Assembly (NCBI GenBank): GCA_946800325.1
Contig: CAMPEJ010000005.1
Location: 558,001 to 622,000, forward strand
Direction: 5' to 3'
Origin: Luzula sylvatica
Taxonomy: Eukaryota > Streptophyta > Magnoliopsida > Poales > Juncaceae
DNA: 64,000 bases
Of this stretch, positions 37,573 through 50,906 are shown piece by piece (positions within the stretch are counted from its first letter, which is position 1; each line of letters starts with the position of its first letter). The notes under the pieces are model-generated. The model was not told the origin of the DNA. It saw only the letters and a program-made list of their open reading frames with translations, and did no database searches. Made by a program: the position numbers and the translations under genes.

Positions 37573-38935
37573 ATCTGTTTATGCTTTGGGGAGTTCAAAT
37601 AACGTATTTTGAGATCATTCGAATCGTATCTTTTACTACATAACATTTCACCAAAATTTACAAACACTAAGAAAGTTTGTTTTTCAATTCAAAACAATCT
37701 GTTTATGCTTTGGGGAGTTCAAATAACGTATTTTGAGATCATTTGATTCGTATCTTTTACCACATAACATTTCACCAAAATTTACAAACACTGTGAAAGT
37801 TTGATTTTCGATTAAAAACAATATGTTTATGCTTTGGGGAGTTCATATAACGTATTTTGAGATCATTTGAATCGTATCTTTTACTACATAACATTTCACC
37901 AAAATTTACAAACACTAAGAAAGTTTGTTTTTCGATTCAAAACAATTTGTTTATGCTTTGGGGAGTTCAAATAACGTATTTTGAGATCATTTGAATCGTA
38001 TCTTTTTCCAGATAACATTTCACCAAATTTTACAAACACTAAGAATGTTTGTTTTTCGATTCAAAACAATTTGTTTATGCTTTGGGGAGTTCAAATAACG
38101 TATTTTGAGATCATTTGAATCGTATCTTTTACCACATAACATTTCACCAAAATTTACAAACACTAAGAAAGTTTGTTTTTCGATTCAAAAAATCTGTTTA
38201 TGCTTTGGGGAGTTCAAATAACGTATTTTGAGATCATTTGAATCGTATCTTTTACCACATAACATTTTACCAAATTTTACAAACACTAAGAAAGTTTGTT
38301 TTTCGATTCAAAACAATCTGTTTATGCTTTGGGGAGTTCAAATAACGTATTTTGAGATCATTCGAATCGTATCTTTTACTACATAACATTTCACCAAAAT
38401 TTACAAACACAAAGACAGTTTGTTTTTCGATTCGAAACAATCTGTTTATGCTTTGGGGAGTTCAAATAACGTATTTTGAGATCATTTGAATCGTATCTTT
38501 TTCCAGATAACATTTCACCAAAATTTACAAACACTAAGACAGTTTGTTTTTCGATTCAAAACAATCTGTTTATGCTTTGGGGAGTTCAAATAACGTATTT
38601 TGAGATCATTCGAATCGTATCTTTTACTACATAACATTTCACCAAAATTTACAAACACTAAGAAAGTTTGTTTTTCGATTTAAAACAATCTGTTTATGCT
38701 TTGGGGAGTTCAAATAACGTATTTTGAGATCATTTGATTCGTATCTTTTACCACATAACATTTCACCAAAATTTACAAACACTGTGAAAGTTTGATTTTC
38801 GATTAAAAACAATCTGTTTATGCTTTGGGGAGTTCATATAACGTATTTTGAGATCATTTGAATCGTATCTTTTACTACATAACATTTCACCAAAATTTAC
38901 AAACACTAAGAAAGTTTGTTTTTCGATTCAAAACA
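37573..38935. repeat. 1363-bp (11-mer) tandem duplication, right copy
   Basis: Direct partner of 36.21-37.57 kb, with TTCAAAAAATCTG at 38184 and CACAAAGACAG near 38407 (left copy near 37044). It is followed by a D' monomer at 38974 and an A monomer at 39098. Confidence 0.85.
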
Positions 38936-38973
38936 ATTTGTTTATGCTTTGGGGAGTTCAAATAACCTATTTT

Positions 38974-39097
38974 TAGATCATTCGAATCGTATCTTTTACC
39001 ACATAACATTTCACCAAAATTTACAAACACTAAGAAAGTTTGTTTTTCGATTCAAAACAATCTGTTTATGCTTTGGGGAGTTCAAATAACGTATTTT
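38974..39097 (+). repeat. D' monomer (CCTATTTTTAGATC junction)
   Basis: Intermediate between the standard junction ACGTATTTTGAGATC and D (ACATATTTTTAGATA): it keeps GATC but has the extra T and lacks the CpG. Other D' copies start at 40345 and 46556; each is followed by an A monomer with the CCAC head. Confidence 0.85.
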
Positions 39098-39229
39098 GAG
39101 ATCATTTGAATCGTATCTTTTACCACATAACATTTTACCAAAATTTACAAACACTAAGAAAGTTTGTTTTTCGATTCAAAACAATCTGTTTATGCTTTGG
39201 GATCATTTGAATCATTTGAATCGTATTTT
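39098..39229 (+). repeat. A monomer (132 bp, GGG subtype, CCAC head)
   Basis: Preceded by D' at 38974. Its front half is the CCAC/CATTTTACC type, unlike the CTAC front half of most A copies. The insertion is therefore combined with a different monomer body, which suggests conversion or exchange. Confidence 0.9.
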
Positions 39230-39389
39230 GAGATCATTTGAATCGTATCTTTTACCACATAACATTTCACCAAAATTTACAAACACTAAGAAAGTTTGTT
39301 TTTCGATTCAAAACAATCTGTTTATGCTTTGGGGAGTTCAAATAACGTATTTTGAGATCATTTGAATCGTATCTTTTACCACATAACAT

Positions 39390-39972
39390 TTCACCAAAAT
39401 TTACAAACACTAAGAAAGTTTGTTTTTCGATTCAAAACAATTTGTTTATGCTTTGGGGAGTTCAAATAACGTATTTTGAGATCATTTGAATCGTATCTTT
39501 TTCCAGATAACATTTCACCAAATTTTACAAACACTAAGAATGTTTGTTTTTCGATTCAAAACAATTTGTTTATGCTTTGGGGAGTTCAAATAACGTATTT
39601 TGAGATCATTTGAATCGTATCTTTTACCACATAACATTTCACCAAAATTTACAAACACTAAGAAAGTTTGTTTTTCGATTCAAAAAATCTGTTTATGCTT
39701 TGGGGAGTTCAAATAACGTATTTTGAGATCATTTGAATCGTATCTTTTACCACATAACATTTTACCAAATTTTACAAACACTAAGAAAGTTTGTTTTTCG
39801 ATTCAAAACAATCTGTTTATGCTTTGGGGAGTTCAAATAACGTATTTTGAGATCATTCGAATCGTATCTTTTACTACATAACATTTCACCAAAATTTACA
39901 AACACAAAGACAGTTTGTTTTTCGATTCGAAACAATCTGTTTATGCTTTGGGGAGTTCAAATAACGTATTTT
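39390..39972. repeat. Partial third copy of the 11-mer block
   Basis: TTCAAAAAATCTG at 39679 lies 1495 bp after 38184 (12 x 124 + 8 - 1, one A monomer included). The match holds through the CACAAAGACAG/GATTCGAAAC monomer and ends at 39973. Confidence 0.78.
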
Positions 39973-40220
39973 GAGATCATTTGAATCGTATCTTTTACCA
40001 CATAACATTTCACCAAAATTTACAAACACTGTGAAAGTTTGATTTTCGATTAAAAACAATCTGTTTATGCTTTGGGGAGTTCATAAAACGTATTTTGAGA
40101 TCATTCGAATCGTATCTTTTACCACATAACATTTCACCAAAATTTACAAACACTGTGAAAGTTTGATTTTCGATTAAAAACAATCTGTTTATGCTTTGGG
40201 GAGTTCATAAAACGTATTTT
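39973..40220 (+). repeat. Doubled CTGTGAAAG/TTCATAAAACG monomer at a block boundary
   Basis: Two consecutive monomers (39973 and 40097) both carry CTGTGAAAG, GATTAAAAAC and TTCATAAAACG. Elsewhere this type occurs singly. The first has a TTTGAATCG head and the second the ATTCGAATCG head usual for the type, so the first looks chimeric. The pair sits exactly at the left edge of the 6211-bp duplication and is probably a crossover junction. Confidence 0.72.
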
Positions 40221-40468
40221 GAGATCATTTGAATCGTATCTTTTACTACATAACATTTCACCAAAATTTACAAACACTAAGAAAGTTTGTTTTTCGATTC
40301 AAAACAATTTGTTTATGCTTTGGGGAGTTCAAATAACCTATTTTTAGATCATTCGAATCGTATCTTTTACCACATAACATTTCACCAAAATTTACAAACA
40401 CTAAGAAAGTTTGTTTTTCGATTCAAAACAATCTGTTTATGCTTTGGGGAGTTCAAATAACGTATTTT

Positions 40469-40600
40469 GAGATCATTTGAATCGTATCTTTTACCACATA
40501 ACATTTTACCAAAATTTACAAACACTAAGAAAGTTTGTTTTTCGATTCAAAACAATCTGTTTATGCTTTGGGATCATTTGAATCATTTGAATCGTATTTT
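40469..40600 (+). repeat. A monomer (132 bp, GGG subtype, CCAC head)
   Basis: Preceded by D' at 40345. Followed by a monomer with TTTAAAAACAC, shared only with the 46680 copy. Confidence 0.9.
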
Positions 40601-42334
40601 GAGATCATTTGAATCGTATCTTTTACCACATAACATTTCACCAAAATTTAAAAACACTAAGAAAGTTTGTTTTTCGATTCAAAACAATCTGTTTATGCTT
40701 TGGGGAGTTCAAATAACGTATTTTGAGATCATTTGAATCGTATCTTTTACCACATAACATTTTACTAAATTTCCAAACACTAAGAAAGTTTGTTTTTCGA
40801 TTCAAAACAATTTGTTTATGCTTTGGGGAGTTCAAATAACGTATTTTGAGATCATTTGAATCGTATCTTGTACCACATAACATTTCACCAAAATTTACAA
40901 ACACTACGAAAGTTTGTTTTTCGATTCAAAACAATCTGTTTATGCTTTGGGGAGTTCAAATAACGTATTTTGAGATCATTTGATTCGTATCTTTTACCAC
41001 ATAACATTTTACCAAAATTTACAAACACTAAGAATGTTTGTTTTTCGATTCAAAACAATCTGTTTATGCTTTGGGGAGTTCAAATAACGTATTTTGAGAT
41101 CATTTGAATCGTATCTTTTACCACATAACATTTTACCAAATTTTACAAACACTAAGAAAGTTTGTTTTTCGATTCAAAACAATCTGTTTATGCTTTGGGG
41201 AGTTCAAATAACGTATTTTGAGATCATTCGAATCGTATCTTTTACTACATAACATTTCACCAAATTTACAAACACTAAGACAGTTTGTTTTTCGATTCGA
41301 AACAATCTGTTTATGCTTTGGGGAGTTCAAATAACGTATTTTGAGATCATTTGAATCGTATCTTTTTCCAGATAACATTTCACCAAAATTTACAAACACT
41401 AAGACAGTTTGTTTTTCGATTCAAAACAATCTGTTTATGCTTTGGGGAGTTCAAATAACGTATTTTGAGATCATTCGAATCGTATCTTTTACTACATAAC
41501 ATTTCACCAAAATTTACAAACACTAAGAAAGTTTGTTTTTCGATTCAAAACAATCTGTTTATGCTTTGGGGAGTTCAAATAACGTATTTTGAGATCATTT
41601 GATTCGTATCTTTTACCACATAACATTTCACCAAAATTTACAAACACTGTGAAAGTTTGATTTTCGATTAAAAACAATCTGTTTATGCTTTGGGCAGTTC
41701 ATATAACGTATTTTGAGATCATTTGAATCGTATCTTTTACTACATAACATTTCACCAAAATTTACAAACACTAAGAAAGTTTGTTTTTCGATTCAAAACA
41801 ATTTGTTTATGCTTTGGGGAGTTCAAATAACGTATTTTGAGATCATTTGAATCGTATCTTTTTCCAGATAACATTTCACCAAAATTTACAAACACTAAGA
41901 CAGTTTGTTTTTCGATTCAAAACAATCTGTTTATGCTTTGGGGAGTTCAAATAACGTATTTTGAGATCATTCGAATCGTATCTTTTACCACATAACATTT
42001 CACCAAAATTTACAAACACTGTGAAAGTTTGATTTTCGATTAAAAACAATCTGTTTATGCTTTGGGGAGTTCATAAAACGTATTTTGAGATCATTGGAAT
42101 CGTATCTTTTACTACATAACATTTCACCAAAATTTACAAACACTAAGAAAGTTTGTTTTTCGATTCAAAACAATTTGTTTATGCTTTGGGGAGTTCAAAT
42201 AACATATTTTTAGATAATTCGAATCGTATCTTTTACCACATAACATTTCACCAAAATTTACAAACACTAAGAAAGTTTGTTTTTCGATTCAAAACAATCT
42301 GTTTATGCTTTGGGGAGTTCAAATAACGTATTTT

Positions 42335-42466
42335 GAGATCATTTGAATCGTATCTTTTACTACATAACATTTCACCAAAATTTACAAACACTAAGAAAGT
42401 TTGTTTTTCGATTCAAAACAATATGTTTATGCTTTGGCATCATTTGAATCATTTGAATCGTATTTT
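42335..42466 (+). repeat. A monomer (132 bp, GGC subtype)
   Basis: Preceded by D at 42211; opens a 17-mer HOR unit. Confidence 0.92.
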
Positions 42467-43706
42467 GAGATCATTTGAATCGTATCTTTTACCACATAAC
42501 ATTTCACCAAAATTTACAAACACTAAGAAAGTTTGTTTTTCGATTCAAAACAATCTGTTTATGCTTTGGGGAGTTCAAATAACGTATTTTGAGATCATTT
42601 GAATCGTATCTTTTACCACATAACATTTTACCAAAATTTACAAACACTAAGAAAGTTTGTTTTTCGATTCAAAACAATTTGTTTATGCTTTGGGGAGTTC
42701 AAATAACGTATTTTGAGATCATTTGAATCGTATCTTGTACCACATAACATTTCACCAAAATTTACAAACACTACGAAAGTTTGTTTTTCGATTCAAAACA
42801 ATCTGTTTATGCTTTGGGGAGTTCAAATAACGTATTTTGAGATCATTTGATTCGTATCTTTTACCACATAACATTTTACCAAAATTTACAAACACTAAGA
42901 AAGTTTGTTTTTCGATTGAAAACAATCTGTTTATGCTTTGGGGAGTTCAAATAACGTATTTTGAGATCATTTGAATCGTATCTTTTACCACATAACATTT
43001 TACCAAAGTTTACAAACACTAAGAAAGTTTGTTTTTCGATTCAAAACAATTTGTTTATGCTTTGGGGAGTTCAAATAACGTATTTTGAGATCATTTGAAT
43101 CGTATCTTTTACCACATAACATTTCACCAAAATTTACAAACACTAAGAAAGTTTGTTTTTCGATTCAAAACAATCTGTTTATGCTTTGGGGAGTTCAAAT
43201 AACGTATTTTGAGATCATTTGAATCGTATCTTTTACCACATAACATTTCACCAAAATTTACAAACACTAAGAAAGTTTGTTTTTCTATTCAAAACAATAT
43301 GTTTATGCTTTGGGGAGTTCAAATAACGTATTTTGAGATCATTTGAATCGTATCTTTTACCACATAACATTTCACCAAAATTTACAAACACTAAGAAAGT
43401 TTGTTTTTCGATTCAAAACAATTTGTTTATGCTTTGGGGAGTTCAAATAACGTATTTTGAGATCATTTGAATCGTATCTTTTTCCAGATAACATTTCACC
43501 AAAATTTACAAACACTAAGACAGTTTGTTTTTCGATTCAAAACAATCTGTTTATGCTTTGGGGAGTTCAAATAACGTATTTTGAGATCATTCGAATCGTA
43601 TCTTTTACTACATAACATTTCACCAAAATTTATAAACACTAAGAAAGTTCGTTTTTCAATTCAAAACAATCTGTTTATGCTTTGGGGAGTTCAAATAACG
43701 TATTTT

Positions 43707-44439
43707 GAGATCATCTTTTACCACATAACATTTTACCAAAATTTAAAAAACACTAAGAATGTTTGTTTTTCGATTCAAAACAATTTGTTTATGCTTTGGG
43801 GAGTTGAAATAACGTATTTTGAGATCATTTGAATCGTATCTTTTTCCAGATAACATTTCACCAAAATTTACAAACACTAAGACAGTTTGTTTTTCGATTC
43901 AAAACAATCTGTTTATGCTTTGGGGAGTTCAAATAACGTATTTTGAGATCATTCGAATCGTATCTTTTACTACATAACATTTCACCAAAATTTACAAACA
44001 CTAAGAAAGTTTGTTTTTCAATTCAAAACAATCTGTTTATGCTTTGGGGAGATCAAATAACGTATTTTGAGATCATTTGATTCGTATCTTTTACCACATA
44101 ACATTTCACCAAAATTTACAAACACTGAGAAAGTTTGATTTTCGATTAAAAACAATCTGTTTATGCTTTGGGGAGTTCAAATAACGTATTTTGAGATCAT
44201 TTGAATCGTATCTTTTACTACATAACATTTCACCAAAATTTACAAACACTAAGAAATTTGTTTTTCGATTCAAAACAATTTGTTTATGCTTTGGGGAGTA
44301 CAAATAACATATTTTTAGATAATTCGAATCGTATCTTTTACCACATAACATTTCACCAAAATTTACAAACACTAAGAAAGTTTGTTTTTCGATTCAAAAC
44401 AATCTGTTTATGCTTTGGGGAGTTCAAATAACGTATTTT
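43707..44439 (+). repeat. B-C-D cassette 4
   Basis: C begins at 44193. The monomer after B has GAATCGTATC rather than GAATAGTATC, and D has GTTTGTTTTTCG rather than GTTTGGTTTTCG. Confidence 0.92.
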
Positions 44440-44571
44440 GAGATCATTTGAATCGTATCTTTTACTACATAACATTTCACCAAAATTTACAAACACTAAG
44501 AAAGTTTGTTTTTCGATTCAAAACAATATGTTTATGCTTTGGCATCATTTGAATCATTTGAATCGTATTTT
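44440..44571 (+). repeat. A monomer (132 bp, GGC subtype)
   Basis: Directly follows the D monomer of the B-C-D cassette at 43707-44439. Confidence 0.92.
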
Positions 44572-44695
44572 GAGATCATTTGAATCGTATCTTTTACCAC
44601 ATAACATTTCACCAAAATTTACAAACACTAAGAAAGTTTGTTTTTCGATTCAAAACAATCTGTTTATGCTTTGGGGAGTTCAAATAACGTATTTT

Positions 44696-45067
44696 GAGAT
44701 CATTTGAATCGTATCTTTTACCACATAACATTTTACCAAAATTTACAAACACTAAGAAAGTTTGTTTTTCGATTCAAAACAATTTGTTTATGCTTTGGGG
44801 AGTTCAAATAACGTATTTTGAGATCATTTGAATCGTATCTTGTACCACATAACATTTCACCAAAATTTACAAACACTACGAAAGTTTGTTTTTCGATTCA
44901 AAACAATCTGTTTATGCTTTGGGGAGTTCAAATAACGTATTTTGAGATCATTTGATTCGTATCTTTTACCACATAACATTTTACCAAAATTTACAAACAC
45001 TAAGAAAGTTTGTTTTTCGATTCAAAACAATCTGTTTATGCTTTGGGGAGTTCAAATAACGTATTTT
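44696..45067. repeat. 372-bp (3-mer) tandem duplication, first copy
   Basis: Three monomers, namely a CATTTTACC type with CAATTTG, a CTTGTACC/CACTACG type and a TTTGATTCG/CATTTTACC type, are immediately repeated at 45068-45439. The HOR unit starting at 42335 has only one copy of this trio, so the duplication is younger than that unit. It was itself carried into the second 6211-bp copy at 50907-51650. Confidence 0.82.
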
Positions 45068-45439
45068 GAGATCATTTGAATCGTATCTTTTACCACATAA
45101 CATTTTACCAAAATTTACAAACACTAAGAAAGTTTGTTTTTCGATTCAAAACAATTTGTTTATGCTTTGGGGAGTTCAAATAACGTATTTTGAGATCATT
45201 TGAATCGTATCTTGTACCACATAACATTTCACCAAAATTTACAAACACTACGAAAGTTTGTTTTTCGATTCAAAACAATCTGTTTATGCTTTGGGGAGTT
45301 CAAATAACGTATTTTGAGATCATTTGATTCGTATCTTTTACCACATAACATTTTACCAAAATTTACAAACACTAAGAAAGTTTGTTTTTCGATTCAAAAC
45401 AATCTGTTTATGCTTTGGGGAGTTCAAATAACGTATTTT
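45068..45439. repeat. 372-bp (3-mer) tandem duplication, second copy
   Basis: Direct repeat of 44696-45067. The distance between CTTGTACC markers is 372 bp, near 44840 and 45212. Confidence 0.82.
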
Positions 45440-46679
45440 GAGATCATTTGAATCGTATCTTTTACCACATAACATTTTACCAAATTTTACAAACACTAAG
45501 AAAGTTTGTTTTTCGATTCAAAACAATCTGTTTATGCTTTGGGGAGTTCAAATAACGTATTTTGAGATCATTCGAATCGTATCTTTTACTACATAACATT
45601 TCACCAAAATTTACAAACACTAAGACAGTTTGTTTTTCGATTCGAAACAATCTGTTTATGCTTTGGGGAGTTCAAATAACGTATTTTGAGATCATTTGAA
45701 TCGTATCTTTTTCCAGATAACATTTCACCAAAATTTACAAACACTAAGACAGTTTGTTTTTCGATTCAAAACAATCTGTTTATGCTTTGGGGAGTTCAAA
45801 TAACGTATTTTGAGATCATTCGAATCGTATCTTTTACTACATAACATTTCACCAAAATTTACAAACACTAAGAAAGTTTGTTTTTCGATTCAAAACAATC
45901 TGTTTATGCTTTGGGGAGTTCAAATAACGTATTTTGAGATCATTTGATTCGTATCTTTTACCACATAACATTTCACCAAAATTTACAAACACTGTGAAAG
46001 TTTGATTTTCGATTAAAAACAATCTGTTTATGCTTTGGGCAGTTCATATAACGTATTTTGAGATCATTTGAATCGTATCTTTTACTACATAACATTTCAC
46101 CAAAATTTACAAACACTAAGAAAGTTTGTTTTTCGATTCAAAACAATTTGTTTATGCTTTGGGGAGTTCAAATAACGTATTTTGAGATCATTTGAATCGT
46201 ATCTTTTTCCAGATAACATTTCACCAAAATTTACAAACACTAAGACAGTTTGTTTTTCGATTCAAAACAATCTGTTTATGCTTTGGGGAGTTCAAATAAC
46301 GTATTTTGAGATCATTCGAATCGTATCTTTTACCACATAACATTTCACCAAAATTTACAAACACTGTGAAAGTTTGATTTTCGATTAAAAACAATCTGTT
46401 TATGCTTTGGGGAGTTCATAAAACGTATTTTGAGATCATTTGAATCGTATCTTTTACTACATAACATTTCACCAAAATTTACAAACACTAAGAAAGTTTG
46501 TTTTTCGATTCAAAACAATTTGTTTATGCTTTGGGGAGTTCAAATAACCTATTTTTAGATCATTCGAATCGTATCTTTTACCACATAACATTTCACCAAA
46601 ATTTACAAACACTAAGAAAGTTTGTTTTTCGATTCAAAACAATCTGTTTATGCTTTGGGGAGTTCAAATAACGTATTTT

Positions 46680-46811
46680 GAGATCATTTGAATCGTATCT
46701 TTTACCACATAACATTTTACCAAAATTTACAAACACTAAGAAAGTTTGTTTTTCGATTCAAAACAATCTGTTTATGCTTTGGGATCATTTGAATCATTTG
46801 AATCGTATTTT
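46680..46811 (+). repeat. A monomer (132 bp, GGG subtype, CCAC head)
   Basis: Partner of 40469 in the 6211-bp duplication; preceded by D' at 46556. Confidence 0.9.
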
Positions 46812-48545
46812 GAGATCATTTGAATCGTATCTTTTACCACATAACATTTCACCAAAATTTAAAAACACTAAGAAAGTTTGTTTTTCGATTCAAAACAATC
46901 TGTTTATGCTTTGGGGAGTTCAAATAACGTATTTTGAGATCATTTGAATCGTATCTTTTACCACATAACATTTTACTAAATTTCCAAACACTAAGAAAGT
47001 TTGTTTTTCGATTCAAAACAATTTGTTTATGCTTTGGGGAGTTCAAATAACGTATTTTGAGATCATTTGAATCGTATCTTGTACCACATAACATTTCACC
47101 AAAATTTACAAACACTACGAAAGTTTGTTTTTCGATTCAAAACAATCTGTTTATGCTTTGGGGAGTTCAAATAACGTATTTTGAGATCATTTGATTCGTA
47201 TCTTTTACCACATAACATTTTACCAAAATTTACAAACACTAAGAATGTTTGTTTTTCGATTCAAAACAATCTGTTTATGCTTTGGGGAGTTCAAATAACG
47301 TATTTTGAGATCATTTGAATCGTATCTTTTACCACATAACATTTTACCAAATTTTACAAACACTAAGAAAGTTTGTTTTTCGATTCAAAACAATCTGTTT
47401 ATGCTTTGGGGAGTTCAAATAACGTATTTTGAGATCATTCGAATCGTATCTTTTACTACATAACATTTCACCAAATTTACAAACACTAAGACAGTTTGTT
47501 TTTCGATTCGAAACAATCTGTTTATGCTTTGGGGAGTTCAAATAACGTATTTTGAGATCATTTGAATCGTATCTTTTTCCAGATAACATTTCACCAAAAT
47601 TTACAAACACTAAGACAGTTTGTTTTTCGATTCAAAACAATCTGTTTATGCTTTGGGGAGTTCAAATAACGTATTTTGAGATCATTCGAATCGTATCTTT
47701 TACTACATAACATTTCACCAAAATTTACAAACACTAAGAAAGTTTGTTTTTCGATTCAAAACAATCTGTTTATGCTTTGGGGAGTTCAAATAACGTATTT
47801 TGAGATCATTTGATTCGTATCTTTTACCACATAACATTTCACCAAAATTTACAAACACTGTGAAAGTTTGATTTTCGATTAAAAACAATCTGTTTATGCT
47901 TTGGGCAGTTCATATAACGTATTTTGAGATCATTTGAATCGTATCTTTTACTACATAACATTTCACCAAAATTTACAAACACTAAGAAAGTTTGTTTTTC
48001 GATTCAAAACAATTTGTTTATGCTTTGGGGAGTTCAAATAACGTATTTTGAGATCATTTGAATCGTATCTTTTTCCAGATAACATTTCACCAAAATTTAC
48101 AAACACTAAGACAGTTTGTTTTTCGATTCAAAACAATCTGTTTATGCTTTGGGGAGTTCAAATAACGTATTTTGAGATCATTCGAATCGTATCTTTTACC
48201 ACATAACATTTCACCAAAATTTACAAACACTGTGAAAGTTTGATTTTCGATTAAAAACAATCTGTTTATGCTTTGGGGAGTTCATAAAACGTATTTTGAG
48301 ATCATTGGAATCGTATCTTTTACTACATAACATTTCACCAAAATTTACAAACACTAAGAAAGTTTGTTTTTCGATTCAAAACAATTTGTTTATGCTTTGG
48401 GGAGTTCAAATAACATATTTTTAGATAATTCGAATCGTATCTTTTACCACATAACATTTCACCAAAATTTACAAACACTAAGAAAGTTTGTTTTTCGATT
48501 CAAAACAATCTGTTTATGCTTTGGGGAGTTCAAATAACGTATTTT

Positions 48546-48677
48546 GAGATCATTTGAATCGTATCTTTTACTACATAACATTTCACCAAAATTTACAAAC
48601 ACTAAGAAAGTTTGTTTTTCGATTCAAAACAATATGTTTATGCTTTGGCATCATTTGAATCATTTGAATCGTATTTT
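48546..48677 (+). repeat. A monomer (132 bp, GGC subtype)
   Basis: Partner of 42335 in the 6211-bp duplication. Confidence 0.92.
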
Positions 48678-49917
48678 GAGATCATTTGAATCGTATCTTT
48701 TACCACATAACATTTCACCAAAATTTACAAACACTAAGAAAGTTTGTTTTTCGATTCAAAACAATCTGTTTATGCTTTGGGGAGTTCAAATAACGTATTT
48801 TGAGATCATTTGAATCGTATCTTTTACCACATAACATTTTACCAAAATTTACAAACACTAAGAAAGTTTGTTTTTCGATTCAAAACAATTTGTTTATGCT
48901 TTGGGGAGTTCAAATAACGTATTTTGAGATCATTTGAATCGTATCTTGTACCACATAACATTTCACCAAAATTTACAAACACTACGAAAGTTTGTTTTTC
49001 GATTCAAAACAATCTGTTTATGCTTTGGGGAGTTCAAATAACGTATTTTGAGATCATTTGATTCGTATCTTTTACCACATAACATTTTACCAAAATTTAC
49101 AAACACTAAGAAAGTTTGTTTTTCGATTGAAAACAATCTGTTTATGCTTTGGGGAGTTCAAATAACGTATTTTGAGATCATTTGAATCGTATCTTTTACC
49201 ACATAACATTTTACCAAAGTTTACAAACACTAAGAAAGTTTGTTTTTCGATTCAAAACAATTTGTTTATGCTTTGGGGAGTTCAAATAACGTATTTTGAG
49301 ATCATTTGAATCGTATCTTTTACCACATAACATTTCACCAAAATTTACAAACACTAAGAAAGTTTGTTTTTCGATTCAAAACAATCTGTTTATGCTTTGG
49401 GGAGTTCAAATAACGTATTTTGAGATCATTTGAATCGTATCTTTTACCACATAACATTTCACCAAAATTTACAAACACTAAGAAAGTTTGTTTTTCTATT
49501 CAAAACAATATGTTTATGCTTTGGGGAGTTCAAATAACGTATTTTGAGATCATTTGAATCGTATCTTTTACCACATAACATTTCACCAAAATTTACAAAC
49601 ACTAAGAAAGTTTGTTTTTCGATTCAAAACAATTTGTTTATGCTTTGGGGAGTTCAAATAACGTATTTTGAGATCATTTGAATCGTATCTTTTTCCAGAT
49701 AACATTTCACCAAAATTTACAAACACTAAGACAGTTTGTTTTTCGATTCAAAACAATCTGTTTATGCTTTGGGGAGTTCAAATAACGTATTTTGAGATCA
49801 TTCGAATCGTATCTTTTACTACATAACATTTCACCAAAATTTATAAACACTAAGAAAGTTCGTTTTTCAATTCAAAACAATCTGTTTATGCTTTGGGGAG
49901 TTCAAATAACGTATTTT

Positions 49918-50650
49918 GAGATCATCTTTTACCACATAACATTTTACCAAAATTTAAAAAACACTAAGAATGTTTGTTTTTCGATTCAAAACAATTTGTT
50001 TATGCTTTGGGGAGTTGAAATAACGTATTTTGAGATCATTTGAATCGTATCTTTTTCCAGATAACATTTCACCAAAATTTACAAACACTAAGACAGTTTG
50101 TTTTTCGATTCAAAACAATCTGTTTATGCTTTGGGGAGTTCAAATAACGTATTTTGAGATCATTCGAATCGTATCTTTTACTACATAACATTTCACCAAA
50201 ATTTACAAACACTAAGAAAGTTTGTTTTTCAATTCAAAACAATCTGTTTATGCTTTGGGGAGATCAAATAACGTATTTTGAGATCATTTGATTCGTATCT
50301 TTTACCACATAACATTTCACCAAAATTTACAAACACTGAGAAAGTTTGATTTTCGATTAAAAACAATCTGTTTATGCTTTGGGGAGTTCAAATAACGTAT
50401 TTTGAGATCATTTGAATCGTATCTTTTACTACATAACATTTCACCAAAATTTACAAACACTAAGAAATTTGTTTTTCGATTCAAAACAATTTGTTTATGC
50501 TTTGGGGAGTACAAATAACATATTTTTAGATAATTCGAATCGTATCTTTTACCACATAACATTTCACCAAAATTTACAAACACTAAGAAAGTTTGTTTTT
50601 CGATTCAAAACAATCTGTTTATGCTTTGGGGAGTTCAAATAACGTATTTT
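49918..50650 (+). repeat. B-C-D cassette 5
   Basis: Copy of cassette 4 at 6211 bp; C begins at 50404. Confidence 0.92.
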
Positions 50651-50782
50651 GAGATCATTTGAATCGTATCTTTTACTACATAACATTTCACCAAAATTTA
50701 CAAACACTAAGAAAGTTTGTTTTTCGATTCAAAACAATATGTTTATGCTTTGGCATCATTTGAATCATTTGAATCGTATTTT
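50651..50782 (+). repeat. A monomer (132 bp, GGC subtype)
   Basis: Partner of 44440; directly follows a B-C-D cassette. Confidence 0.92.
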
Positions 50783-50906
50783 GAGATCATTTGAATCGTA
50801 TCTTTTACCACATAACATTTCACCAAAATTTACAAACACTAAGAAAGTTTGTTTTTCGATTCAAAACAATCTGTTTATGCTTTGGGGAGTTCAAATAACG
50901 TATTTT

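Larger units (their letters stand above)
42335..44439. repeat. 17-mer HOR unit (A to D), 2105 bp, copy 1
   Basis: A (GGC subtype) first, B-C-D cassette last; length 17 x 124 + 8 - 10 - 1. The three monomers absent from the 14-mer units are in the CTTGTACC region at 42.7-43.1 kb. Followed immediately by another A monomer at 44440. Confidence 0.87.
40097..46307. repeat. 6211-bp tandem duplication, left copy (50 monomers)
   Basis: Abuts its partner at 46308-52518. Many otherwise rare states recur at exactly 6211 bp: CTATTTTTAGATC (40.34 kb), TTTAAAAACAC (40.65), TTTCCAAAC (40.77), CATTGGAATCG (42.09), GATTGAAAAC (42.92), CCAAAGTTTAC (43.01) and TTTATAAACAC with GTTCG (43.63). At the positions I compared I saw no difference between copies. 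The unit contains A monomers at 40469, 42335 and 44440, one B-C-D cassette, and a small 372-bp internal duplication. It is the largest cleanly tandem block in the window. Confidence 0.92.
48546..50650. repeat. 17-mer HOR unit (A to D), copy 2
   Basis: Copy of 42335-44439 carried by the 6211-bp duplication, with the same TTTATAAACAC/GTTCG monomer before B. Confidence 0.87.
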
